A stretch of 8,607 nt of DNA from UBA2259 sp964543485 (GTDB lineage: Bacteria; Patescibacteriota; Dojkabacteria; SC72): contig CAZIYI010000016.1 in assembly GCA_964543485.1 (NCBI GenBank), forward strand, positions 1 through 8,607. The letters are read 5' to 3'. This document shows positions 1-7,211 of this stretch, piece after piece. A program made the translations under genes and the position numbers. Numbering within the stretch: position 1 is the stretch's first letter; each line of letters opens with the position of its first letter. The notes under the pieces are model-generated. The model made no database searches. It saw nothing but the letters and a program-made list of their open reading frames with translations, and had not been told where the DNA came from.

Positions 1-51
1 TTAGGCACACAGCCAACGTTCATCCTGAGCTATGATCAAACTCTCATTGAA
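1..51 (-). rRNA. rrs: 16S ribosomal RNA, 5' end only (gene continues beyond the window start)
   Basis: On the minus strand positions 44-34 read AGAGTTTGATC, the near-universal start of bacterial 16S rRNA. It is followed by ATAGCTCAGGATGAACG and then a GGC...GTGCCTAA block matching the first helices of 16S. By alignment with the E. coli start, the mature 5' end should be near position 51; the exact nucleotide is uncertain. Only about 50 nt are visible. The GGATGAACG and GTGTGCCTAA variants resemble Candidate Phyla Radiation 16S sequences, but this is too short for placement. Confidence 0.95.
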
Positions 52-81
52 AAAACGTTTGACTTAAACAAATGCTTACTT

Positions 82-100
82 AAAACAGCATAGCTGCTTT
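82..100 (-). repeat. leader hairpin near the 16S 5' end
   Basis: On the minus strand AAAGCAGC, loop TAT, GCTGTTTT forms an 8-bp stem with one G-U pair, about 30 nt upstream of the mature 16S start. A run of T (complement of 101-106) precedes the stem instead of following it in the transcript, so this is not an intrinsic terminator for the rRNA. A processing or folding element is the likelier role. Confidence 0.55.
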
Positions 101-154
101 AAAAAACACAGACCAATCAACGATTAAATTGGATTTACTTAGACTTTAATGAAT

Positions 155-174
155 TGTGTGACCCAAATCACACA
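155..174 (-). repeat. leader hairpin TGTGTGA/TCACACA
   Basis: A perfect 7-bp inverted repeat, TGTGTGA and TCACACA, flanks a 6-nt loop (162-167) in the middle of the 16S leader. No T-tract follows in the transcript direction, so a terminator is unlikely. A precursor-rRNA stem is the simplest reading. Confidence 0.6.
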
Positions 175-184
175 CACTTTTAGA

Positions 185-220
185 AAGTCAATATGAATGT
201 ATTTTGACTTCCTGTCACTC
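185..220 (-). repeat. leader inverted repeat AAGTCAA/TTGACTT
   Basis: A perfect 7-bp inverted repeat (185-191 with 214-220) separated by 22 nt. A further copy of TTGACTT lies at 59-65, next to the 16S 5' end, giving the 185-191 arm two possible partners. This could support alternative leader folds or a processing stem. Confidence 0.45.
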
Positions 221-226
221 TTCAAC

Positions 227-238
227 TTTTAAGGAGCA
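227..238 (-). promoter_or_regulatory. boxA-like rRNA antitermination element
   Basis: The minus strand reads TGCTCCTTAAAA, matching 10 of 12 positions of the E. coli rrn boxA (TGCTCTTTAACA). It lies in the 16S leader downstream of a small hairpin at 275-290, the boxB-boxA order known from rrn leaders. The known role is NusB/S10 (NusE) recruitment to suppress premature termination of untranslated rRNA. Identification is by motif and position only. Confidence 0.6.
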
Positions 239-274
239 AAGAGGGATCAATATACTATCAATGAATTGTGTTCT

Positions 275-290
275 TTAGAGAAATCTCTAA
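275..290 (-). repeat. small hairpin upstream of boxA (boxB-like position)
   Basis: A perfect 6-bp inverted repeat, TTAGAG and CTCTAA, around a 4-nt loop (281-284), about 40 nt into the predicted rRNA transcript and 36 nt before the boxA-like element. It occupies the place of boxB in rrn leaders. Its sequence is not diagnostic. Confidence 0.45.
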
Positions 291-329
291 GAGGAAACCT
301 TCTCGTGTTTATCCCAAACTCGTGAGGCA

Positions 330-358
330 ATTTTATCACACTAAATAGGAGTATGCAA
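330..358 (-). promoter_or_regulatory. rRNA operon promoter (-35 and extended -10)
   Basis: On the minus strand TTGCAT (358-353) is followed after exactly 17 nt by TAAAAT (335-330). A TG at 338-337 makes an extended -10, TGATAAAAT. Transcription should start near 323. The -35 box begins only about 10 nt after the ligase stop codon, so the promoter fills the whole gap between the ligase gene and the rRNA transcript. Confidence 0.65.
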
Positions 359-367
359 GCGTATATG

Positions 368-2212
368 TTAGTTATTTTTTCTCATTTTAAACATATCTTC
401 TAACTCTCCAACCGTTGTTATATCCTCTACCCCTTTATCTCTATCAAATTCAACTAATCTAGGAAATCTCAATGATAAGCCACCCCCTATTGATTTGTCT
501 GAATTAGATATATTTTTAGTAATTTCATCGGCATCTACAGTAATGACATATTTAGGAGCTAACCATACATCTGGGATTAGATTGTCTAACACTCTGACAT
601 CCTTTGGATTCTCTTTTACAATATGTTCTTCGAATTTCTGAGCCATATCTTTCAAGATATCATCACTCATACCTGTACCTACCTTACATATTGCATCGTA
701 AGTATCTTCTTTTTGATTATATATTGCACCTAGTATTGCTCCTACACCCAGTGAAGATCTTCGTCCAGAGCCCTTGAAGTATCCCACTATTACCATATCT
801 ATTGTATCTACCAAGTCTTTATCTATACTTTTTTTAATCTTTATCCATTCATAGTTTCTAATTCCCGGTTTGTAACCTCCGGATATCTGCTTTACTATGA
901 TTCCTTCTAACCCATCTTTAACACATTTGTCAAAATATTTTTTAATATCTTGTGCTTTTGAAAACCTCTTTGTTTCAGCTAAAACTATACCCCCTTGGGT
1001 TCCATTTATAACCCCTTGTAATGCATCATACCTATCTCCTATATCAGAATTTACTAAAGACTTACCATCTAGAAATAGGAGGTCAAACACAAACGCCTTA
1101 ACTGGAATATCAGTGCTCTTACTTTCGACAGAGTACTTCCTCCTTCTTTGCATAGTCTGCTGGTATGACATAAACCTGTTACTTTTGTAATCCCACCCTA
1201 CTATTTCAGAATCTAGTATGAAAGAGCTGTTTCCAATTTTCTTTGCACTATCAACAATTTCTGGAAACATTTCTGTAACATCCTCCAAATTCCTAGTAAA
1301 AAGTTTTACCCTTATTTTTGAATTATTACTCACTTCAAACAGGTTTTGAGTGTCCTTTGTAGTATCTTTTGTATACTTTCTCCAAATGGGGATATTTGCT
1401 GAAGCGAAAATTTCCTCTTTTTCCTCCCATTTATGTATTTGGCATCTTAAACCATCAAATTTTGGCTGCAGTATTACATTTTCTTTAAATCTTTCACCCA
1501 ATTCTTCAAAACTACCTACTCTCTGAACTAACCTAGATAAAATGGGGGTACCTGGTATAGCAGATATGCTTTTCAACTTGTCCTCTACACTCTTTTTATC
1601 CCTAGAAAACACTCTTTTCCCTATATACCCAATATCCGCACATACACCGTATGCGTGTTCTAAACTCTCCTTTATACCCTTATCTCCAACAGTTGCAATT
1701 GAGAATACATCTAAAAGTGATCTAATACTTAGACCTAGTCGAAGTTCACCACATATGGTGCGTATAAAATATTTACTCTCTAGGGGATCTAACTTATTTA
1801 TACACTCTAATACTATTTTGCCCTTTGTAAGTATTGAGCCAGTACCGGTTGTATTAACAATTTGCCATAAAATGTCATATATGCTCTCTATATCAAGCCC
1901 TTTTGATACGAGCTCCTTCTCTTTTACAACCTTATACACTGTATCCCCTATATCACCACTATCTTTCCTAAGAGAGCTTAAATCTTTTGAAAAGTAAGTA
2001 GATAGCAGGTTAATCAGCCCCTTTTCTGAGTAATTAAACTCTGAATTAACAAACATTGGAGCTACTCTGCCCTGTATCATGTAAGAGATGATTTCAACTT
2101 CGTTGCTATCACATGTCTTAAGAAAATTGGCTAACTCTAGCGACATTTCATTCCTAGATTGAATAGATTCTAATTTTTCAAAAAGCTCACAAAGCTCTAT
2201 ATATTTATGCAT
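368..2212 (-). CDS. lig: ATP-dependent DNA ligase, archaeal type
   Basis: This 614-residue protein seals DNA nicks through a ligase-AMP intermediate, probably finishing Okazaki fragments and repair patches. Domain order is an N-terminal DNA-binding domain (about 1-210), nucleotidyltransferase core (about 245-460) and C-terminal OB fold (about 465-600). Visible motifs are motif I KFDGLR with adenylated K251, LFTRNLEDVT (304-313), motif III FILDSEIVG with E336, FVFDLLFLDG (374-383), motif IV EGIIVK (436-441) and motif V WIKIKK (456-461). Length and C-terminal RFPRLVEFDRDKG resemble archaeal/eukaryotic-type ligases, not the NAD-dependent LigA usual in bacteria. About 30 extra residues (roughly 262-300) separate motif I from the TR motif. 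Its ATG lies 1 nt after the stop of the upstream HTH gene (TAATATG), suggesting translational coupling; no Shine-Dalgarno is present. Ends in TAA just before the rRNA promoter. Confidence 0.95.
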   Translation of the reverse strand: MHKYIELCELFEKLESIQSRNEMSLELANFLKTCDSNEVEIISYMIQGRVAPMFVNSEFNYSEKGLINLLSTYFSKDLSSLRKDSGDIGDTVYKVVKEKELVSKGLDIESIYDILWQIVNTTGTGSILTKGKIVLECINKLDPLESKYFIRTICGELRLGLSIRSLLDVFSIATVGDKGIKESLEHAYGVCADIGYIGKRVFSRDKKSVEDKLKSISAIPGTPILSRLVQRVGSFEELGERFKENVILQPKFDGLRCQIHKWEEKEEIFASANIPIWRKYTKDTTKDTQNLFEVSNNSKIRVKLFTRNLEDVTEMFPEIVDSAKKIGNSSFILDSEIVGWDYKSNRFMSYQQTMQRRRKYSVESKSTDIPVKAFVFDLLFLDGKSLVNSDIGDRYDALQGVINGTQGGIVLAETKRFSKAQDIKKYFDKCVKDGLEGIIVKQISGGYKPGIRNYEWIKIKKSIDKDLVDTIDMVIVGYFKGSGRRSSLGVGAILGAIYNQKEDTYDAICKVGTGMSDDILKDMAQKFEEHIVKENPKDVRVLDNLIPDVWLAPKYVITVDADEITKNISNSDKSIGGGLSLRFPRLVEFDRDKGVEDITTVGELEDMFKMRKNN

Positions 2213-2213
2213 A

Positions 2214-2561
2214 TTAAGTATTTAAAATATATTTAGTATCTCTAGTACTACCCTTTTGTTTAACAAGGCCTAGTTGTGTTAAAGAGGTCATATCTCTTCT
2301 TAGTGTCCTTGTAGAGACACCTGGATGTAGGGCATATATATCGGATGGTAAAAGTACCTGCCTTTTATTCATAAGCTTGAGTATCTCTTTCTGTCTAACA
2401 TTTAAATTCTTTGTATTTACAGTTTTTACGACCTCTCTTTTAACAGGAAACTCTTCTTTAGGCTTTATATATTTAAATTTTGGAACTTCATTTTTAAAAA
2501 GCTTAGATACAAAGAATATCCCTAGTATTATTGATATTACATACGTTATTTTCTTAAACAT
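2214..2561 (-). CDS. small membrane-anchored DeoR-like helix-turn-helix protein
   Basis: A 115-residue protein of unknown specific role. Residues 5-21 (ITYVISIILGIFFVSKL) form one hydrophobic segment that fits a transmembrane anchor or uncleaved signal. A lysine/proline-rich linker (about 22-52) follows. Residues 53-114 look like a DeoR-type winged helix: RQKEILKLM, then VSTRTLRRDMTSLTQLGLV as the recognition-helix region, then a basic wing with KGSTRDTKYIL. No sensor domain is present, unlike full DeoR regulators of about 250 residues. It lies 27 nt downstream of polA and 1 nt upstream of lig, so it is probably co-expressed with replication/repair enzymes. It could be a local regulator, a membrane tether for DNA, or an adaptor; the sequence does not decide. 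No Shine-Dalgarno; TAATTA lies 7 nt before the ATG. Confidence 0.8.
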   Translation of the reverse strand: MFKKITYVISIILGIFFVSKLFKNEVPKFKYIKPKEEFPVKREVVKTVNTKNLNVRQKEILKLMNKRQVLLPSDIYALHPGVSTRTLRRDMTSLTQLGLVKQKGSTRDTKYILNT

Positions 2562-2588
2562 TGGGCTGTAATTAAAAATTAAATATAT

Positions 2589-5279
2589 TTACTTCAATTC
2601 AGAAAGTGTATCTCCCATTGAGATATGAACATCCATTGGAACATCTAATACTACACTTTCTAGCATTATCTTTTTAGCTTGTTCTGAGAACTCTTTAACA
2701 ATATCTTCTTTGGCCTCAAACACTATCTCATCGTGTATCTGTAAGAGTATATACACCTGTTTTGGATACTTCTTTTCTATTAAAGAGTAAAGGTTTTTCA
2801 TTACTAATTTCATAATGTCTGCTTCACTACCCTGTATTGGCATATTAATTGCCTCTCTAGCACTAGCGGCTCTGGCTCTTCTGTTTTGTGATCTTATTCC
2901 TGCAATATTTCTTGTTGTTCCAAACATAGTTTGTACATACCCTTTCTCAAATGCTTCATACTCTATCTTTCTCATATACTCCTCTACTCCTTTGTAATGC
3001 TCAAAGTATGCAGTAATATATTTACCAGCAATATCTCTATCAATACCTAGTAAAGATGAGAGTCCGAATGCTGTTTGACCAAATATCATTCCAAAATTAA
3101 CTGTTTTTCCCAAACTTCTTTCTTTATGTGTTACATCTGCAAGCTTTTTCCCCAATACTCTTGCTGCTGTTGCAGTATGTATATCTAAACCATTAACAAA
3201 ATCTTGTGTAAGTAATTTATCATTAGATATATCTGCCATAATTCTTAACTCCATTTGAGAGTAATCCATACCTAAGAGTTTAAACCCATCTCTCGCTACA
3301 AAACACTCTCTTAACCTCTTTGCCCATACACCTTCCAATGGAAGATTTTGTAAATTAGGATTAACTGATGAGAATCTCCCTGATGTTGTTCCTGTTTGTT
3401 TAAAATCTGTATGTATGGAGTATGTACCATCATCATTTGCCTTACTGTTAAGAAGTAACGGCTCTGCATATGTACTCTTAACTTTGGTAACTTCTCTAAA
3501 ATACAAAAGATGTTCTATGATCGGATGTGTTCCAAGCATAGCGTCAAGTATAGATTCTCTTGTACTACCTTTAGATTTATTCGGAAGACCTAACTCTCTA
3601 AAGAGTATATCTGATAGCTGTTTGGGGGAATTAATATTAAACTCATGACCCACTATACTAAATATCTCTTTTTGGACACTAGAAATCTCCTTTTCAATAT
3701 CCTCTTTTAATTTACTTAATTTCTTTTCATCTAATCTAAAGCCCCTTGCTTCCATTTTAGAAAGGATTACAGAGATAGGGAGCTCTATTTCTGTTAAAGA
3801 GGTTAACATATGCTTATCCGAGGTATTTAGGAATTTCTCTATGCTCTTTTTTGTATATTCGTATAACTCAAGATTATCTATCTTTTTAATCTGTTCTAAA
3901 TATGTATCATCAATGGTATCTAGGGCTGCTGATATGTCCATCGGAGAGATTTTCTCATTAAGTATCTTAGTTGAATATTCAAAAGCTAAATCTTTTAAAG
4001 TAACATTCCTTTTTTCAGAAAACAGTAGATGCTGGGCAAGCAGTACATCGTAATATGAGGAAAGGTTGTGAATACCAATACTTTGAGAGTATGATACTAA
4101 CTCTTCAAAATTGTAAAAGATACACTTTTTTTCTTTAATTAAACTTAATATATCCATTGGTTTAATTAAAATATCCCTCTGTTTGTTATCCTCCCCTATT
4201 CCTCTTACAAGCAGAAATGGAGATTTGTTGTAAGATTCTGTTTCATTAATATATATGAATCGAAGCTCTTTTGAATCATCAATTATACTTTTTAATTCCT
4301 TGGTTGTTGCCCATTGGACTTCTTCCTTTTTTTCTCCAAACATATCTAATTGAGATGTATCTTTAGATTCTTCAAACTTACCAAATATTTCATCTAACTT
4401 ACGCATTAAAGATTTAAATGCGTATTTTTTAAATGTAAAATTAAGTAAGCTTCTATCCAAATCCTTAAGAATACACTCTGTTAAATGTATATCTATACTT
4501 ACATCTTTATCAATGGTAGCTAACTCTCTACTAAACTCGGCTTGTTCTATCCCCTCTGTAATCAGTGTTTTTGCTTTACCCTCTACTTCGTTAATATGTT
4601 TGTATATATCATTTAAACTTCCATACTTTGAGAGTAGCTGTAGGGCAGTTTTATCACCAACCCCCTTTATTCCTGGAATATTATCTGAGGTGTCTCCTAC
4701 CAATGCTTTGTAATCTACTACCTGTTGTGGTAAGTATCCATATTTTTCCAAAGTCTTGTTTGTATCGTATACAACAATATTTCTAAAGTTGCCATTTGGT
4801 AAACACACATATGTTCTCTCATTTATCAATTGTAAAAGGTCTCTATCCCCACTTAGTATATACAAATCTATATTTTCATCTTTCCAACTACCCTCTGAAA
4901 CATATTTAGATACTGTACCTAATATATCATCTGCTTCAAATCCCTCTCTTTTTATTACAGGTATATTAAATGCTTTAAGAACCTCCTCTACCAAAGGAAA
5001 CTGAGCGATGAGGGAGAGGTCTGTGGGTTTTCTGGTTGCCTTGTACTCTGTATACATCTCATGCCTGAATGTTGGAGCGTGAGTATCCATAGCACAAAGT
5101 ACATACTTGGGTCCGAATATTTTAAGTGCTTCTAAAAGCATGACCGTAAACCCGTATACCGCATTTACTTGAATACCCTCGGCTGTTTGTAATGTTGATG
5201 GATACGCATGAAAAGCCCTATGGACAATTGCGTTTGCATCAATAGCCAGAAATGTATTTTTCTGAGATTTCTTTATCAT
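2589..5279 (-). CDS. polA: DNA polymerase I with degenerate proofreading domain
   Basis: 896 residues, close to the usual family length. The 5' nuclease (about 8-300) keeps its acidic residues (D14, D65, E115, D117, D118, D145, D147, D196, D199) and the helix-hairpin-helix IPGIKGVGDKTA. A linker with QLDMF (310-314) leads to a 3'-5' exonuclease-like domain (about 325-490). There the Exo I D-x-E is replaced by INETE and the Exo II and III aspartates are not recognisable, so proofreading is probably lost. The polymerase domain (about 500-896) has motif A MDYSQMELR (D672), the O-helix with R721, K725, F729 and F733 (E. coli R754, K758, F762, Y766), and motif C HDE (849-851). Role: RNA primer removal, gap filling and repair synthesis. 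It starts 35 nt after ftsH, has no Shine-Dalgarno, and TGTAAAAT lies just upstream of the ATG. Pairing with lig suits joint Okazaki maturation. Confidence 0.97.
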   Translation of the reverse strand: MIKKSQKNTFLAIDANAIVHRAFHAYPSTLQTAEGIQVNAVYGFTVMLLEALKIFGPKYVLCAMDTHAPTFRHEMYTEYKATRKPTDLSLIAQFPLVEEVLKAFNIPVIKREGFEADDILGTVSKYVSEGSWKDENIDLYILSGDRDLLQLINERTYVCLPNGNFRNIVVYDTNKTLEKYGYLPQQVVDYKALVGDTSDNIPGIKGVGDKTALQLLSKYGSLNDIYKHINEVEGKAKTLITEGIEQAEFSRELATIDKDVSIDIHLTECILKDLDRSLLNFTFKKYAFKSLMRKLDEIFGKFEESKDTSQLDMFGEKKEEVQWATTKELKSIIDDSKELRFIYINETESYNKSPFLLVRGIGEDNKQRDILIKPMDILSLIKEKKCIFYNFEELVSYSQSIGIHNLSSYYDVLLAQHLLFSEKRNVTLKDLAFEYSTKILNEKISPMDISAALDTIDDTYLEQIKKIDNLELYEYTKKSIEKFLNTSDKHMLTSLTEIELPISVILSKMEARGFRLDEKKLSKLKEDIEKEISSVQKEIFSIVGHEFNINSPKQLSDILFRELGLPNKSKGSTRESILDAMLGTHPIIEHLLYFREVTKVKSTYAEPLLLNSKANDDGTYSIHTDFKQTGTTSGRFSSVNPNLQNLPLEGVWAKRLRECFVARDGFKLLGMDYSQMELRIMADISNDKLLTQDFVNGLDIHTATAARVLGKKLADVTHKERSLGKTVNFGMIFGQTAFGLSSLLGIDRDIAGKYITAYFEHYKGVEEYMRKIEYEAFEKGYVQTMFGTTRNIAGIRSQNRRARAASAREAINMPIQGSEADIMKLVMKNLYSLIEKKYPKQVYILLQIHDEIVFEAKEDIVKEFSEQAKKIMLESVVLDVPMDVHISMGDTLSELK

Positions 5280-5285
5280 GTATAT

Positions 5286-5293
5286 ATTTTACA
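5286..5293 (-). promoter_or_regulatory. candidate -10 or start-codon-proximal motif of polA
   Basis: TGTAAAAT on the minus strand ends 6 nt before the polA ATG. If TAAAAT is a -10 box, transcription would begin at or within a nucleotide or two of the start codon, giving a leaderless mRNA. Similar TAAATA or TAATTA motifs sit at the same distance from four other starts in this window, so it may instead be a translation-initiation signal. In DNA this AT-rich chance matches are common. Confidence 0.3.
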
Positions 5294-5314
5294 AAAGAAA
5301 ATATATTACTACAA

Positions 5315-7189
5315 TTACTCATTAAACAGTCCGTCAAACTCCTCTTTAGATACAACCTCATTTTCAAAAAGTAATTTTACTAATTTTTCAACATACTCTT
5401 TTCTTTCGGAAAGAACTTTTTTTGCCTCTGCATATGAGCTATCTATTAGATTCTTCACTTCCGAATCTATTATCTCTGCATACTTCTCACTAAAATCTCT
5501 TCCTCCTCCATATGAATATCCCAAATGTTTTGTTTCTTCTACATCCCCATATTTAACCATACCCAGTTTTTCGGACATTCCCCATTGAGTAATCATTTCT
5601 TTTGCAGTAGATGTCGCTTGCTCAATGTCAGCAGAGGCACCTGTAGATATTCTTCCAATGAAGAGTTCTTCTGCAGCTCTTCCACCCAAAGCAGCTCTTA
5701 GACTTGCTAGTAGTTCATCCTTGTAAACATGTTTTTTATCATCCTCAGGAAGATATACTGTTACTCCACCAGCCATACCTCTTGGAATTATTGATACCTG
5801 TTCAACAGGTGTTGCATACTTAGTAAACTTAGCAACTATTGCATGACCTGCCTCATGATACGCGGTAACTTTCAAGTCTTCCTCCCCTATTTCACCTTTC
5901 TTCTTTCTTCCTAATTTTACTTTAAGGTATGACTCTAGAAGATCCGCTTGATTTATCTTTTTCTTGTCATCCTTCGCAGCCATAATGGCAGCTTCATTTA
6001 AAAGATTCTCTAAATCTGCACCAGAGTACCCTATTGTCTTTTTTGCTATTAAATCTAAATCTACACCCTCTTCAAACTTTTTGTTTTTTGCATGTACTTT
6101 GATAATCTCTCGTCTGCCCTGATAGTCAGGCATATGCACAACAACCATTCTGTCAAATCTACTCGGTCTTAAAATTGCAGGATCTAATACGTCCGGCCTA
6201 TTTGTTGCACCCAACACTATCACATTTTCTCTACCTTCTAAGCCATCCATTTCAACAAGTATTTGATTTAATGTTTGCTCTCCAGCTCCAGAATGTAGAA
6301 CAGTTCCTCTTTTTTTAGCAACAGCATCTATTTCATCGATAAAGATGATAGAGGGGGATGCCTTTCTTGCTTTGTTAAATAGGTCTCTAACTCTTGAAGC
6401 ACCAGCACCAACCAACATCTCTTCAAACTCTGAACCAGAGGTATGAAAGAATGGAACTCCTGCTTCACCCGCTACTGCTTTTGCTAAAAGTGTTTTACCC
6501 GTACCAGGAGCACCTGCAAGTAATACCCCTTTTGGGATTCTAGCTCCAATGTTTAAATACTTCTTAGGATTTTTTAGAAAATCAACAATCTCAGTTAACT
6601 CATCCTTAACTTCATCTATACCTGCAACATCTTCAAAAGTGATGCCTGTTTTCTTTCCAAAAAGAAGCCGTGCCTTACTCTGTCCAAAATCCATAATCTG
6701 GCCACCAGACCTTTGCATGTTCTTTATCAATATATATACCAATACAAGACCAGCTCCTAAGAAGAGAAAAGATAGAATATCTCCAAAAGATACTCCTAGT
6801 CTAGGTTTGTAAAAATCATTCTGTAATGTTTTTATATCTACCTCCGCATCGGCTAAGATTCCATAGAAATCTACACCTACAGGAATCAATGCGTATTTTC
6901 TTTCTATTACATCTTGACCGTCTACTTTATTCAATTGGGATATTAAAACCATATCATCTCTTAGTATGACTTCTTCATATTTACTTTCTGATATATACAA
7001 AACTATTTCACTTAAAGGAACTTCTTGACCTTTAGAACTAGAATTAAAAAACAAATTAATTCCTAAAGTTAAGAAAAATGACATCACCAAAAAAAGGATG
7101 ATACTAACTACGGGAGACATTTTCTTTTTAGGTCTGATTCTAATAATATTCACACCTGTCTTTTTATTTTCTTTTTTGTCTTCTGTCAT
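5315..7189 (-). CDS. ftsH: ATP-dependent zinc metalloprotease FtsH
   Basis: 624 residues. This membrane-bound hexameric protease degrades misfolded membrane proteins and regulatory proteins. Two transmembrane segments (about 27-48 and 135-156) bracket a periplasmic/extracytoplasmic domain of about 85 residues. The AAA module has Walker A GAPGTGKT (226-233), Walker B IIFIDE (281-286) and a second region of homology with arginine fingers R344 and R347. The M41 protease has zinc site HEAGH (445-449) and third ligand D521. Two departures: the pore loop reads MLVG (258-261) where E. coli has MFVG, so the usual aromatic is leucine; and RPSRFDR has serine at the normal glycine (S343). The ATG is 22 nt after tRNA-Met with no terminator or Shine-Dalgarno. 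polA follows after 35 nt. The order efp, tRNA, ftsH suggests co-transcription from the tRNA promoter. Confidence 0.97.
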   Translation of the reverse strand: MTEDKKENKKTGVNIIRIRPKKKMSPVVSIILFLVMSFFLTLGINLFFNSSSKGQEVPLSEIVLYISESKYEEVILRDDMVLISQLNKVDGQDVIERKYALIPVGVDFYGILADAEVDIKTLQNDFYKPRLGVSFGDILSFLFLGAGLVLVYILIKNMQRSGGQIMDFGQSKARLLFGKKTGITFEDVAGIDEVKDELTEIVDFLKNPKKYLNIGARIPKGVLLAGAPGTGKTLLAKAVAGEAGVPFFHTSGSEFEEMLVGAGASRVRDLFNKARKASPSIIFIDEIDAVAKKRGTVLHSGAGEQTLNQILVEMDGLEGRENVIVLGATNRPDVLDPAILRPSRFDRMVVVHMPDYQGRREIIKVHAKNKKFEEGVDLDLIAKKTIGYSGADLENLLNEAAIMAAKDDKKKINQADLLESYLKVKLGRKKKGEIGEEDLKVTAYHEAGHAIVAKFTKYATPVEQVSIIPRGMAGGVTVYLPEDDKKHVYKDELLASLRAALGGRAAEELFIGRISTGASADIEQATSTAKEMITQWGMSEKLGMVKYGDVEETKHLGYSYGGGRDFSEKYAEIIDSEVKNLIDSSYAEAKKVLSERKEYVEKLVKLLFENEVVSKEEFDGLFNE

Positions 7190-7211
7190 ATCTGTATATT
7201 TAGAAATGAAA

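Larger units (their letters stand above)
52..323 (-). other. 16S rRNA leader region (precursor, no protein gene)
   Basis: This stretch between the inferred transcription start near 323 and the 16S 5' end has no credible coding frame. It contains four inverted repeats (275-290, 185-220, 155-174, 82-100) and a boxA-like element (227-238), the usual content of an rRNA precursor leader that carries antitermination signals and processing stems. TTGACTT occurs at 59-65 and 214-220 on the plus strand, and its complement AAGTCAA at 185-191, so alternative pairings are possible. A weak second extended -10 (TGATAGTAT, minus strand 252-260) could be an rrn P2 promoter but lacks a recognisable -35. Pairing of the leader with the 16S trailer cannot be seen here. 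Confidence 0.75.

Noticed and set aside
82..106. Hairpin next to a run of A/T as an intrinsic terminator
   Set aside because: In the minus-strand transcript the T-run comes before the hairpin, and the element lies just upstream of 16S, where termination would abolish rRNA.
52..367. Small protein gene or mobile-element remnant in the 16S upstream region
   Set aside because: No credible frame, terminal repeats or target duplication; the rRNA promoter, boxA and leader stems explain the region.
603..614. C-terminal ELEDMF of the ligase (protein residues 603-608, minus strand) as a possible clamp motif
   Set aside because: The family normally ends with a similar E-x-x-E-M-[YF] helix, so it is better explained as ordinary OB-domain tail than as a clamp-binding peptide.
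1542..1997. 151-codon open frame on the plus strand
   Set aside because: It is wholly antisense to the conserved ligase N-terminal domain, has low-complexity Ser/Pro/Leu composition and no recognisable motif.
5208..5588. 126-codon plus-strand frame over the polA-ftsH junction
   Set aside because: It is antisense to the polA start and the ftsH C terminus; composition is Ser/Phe/Tyr-rich, as expected for a shadow of AT-rich coding DNA.
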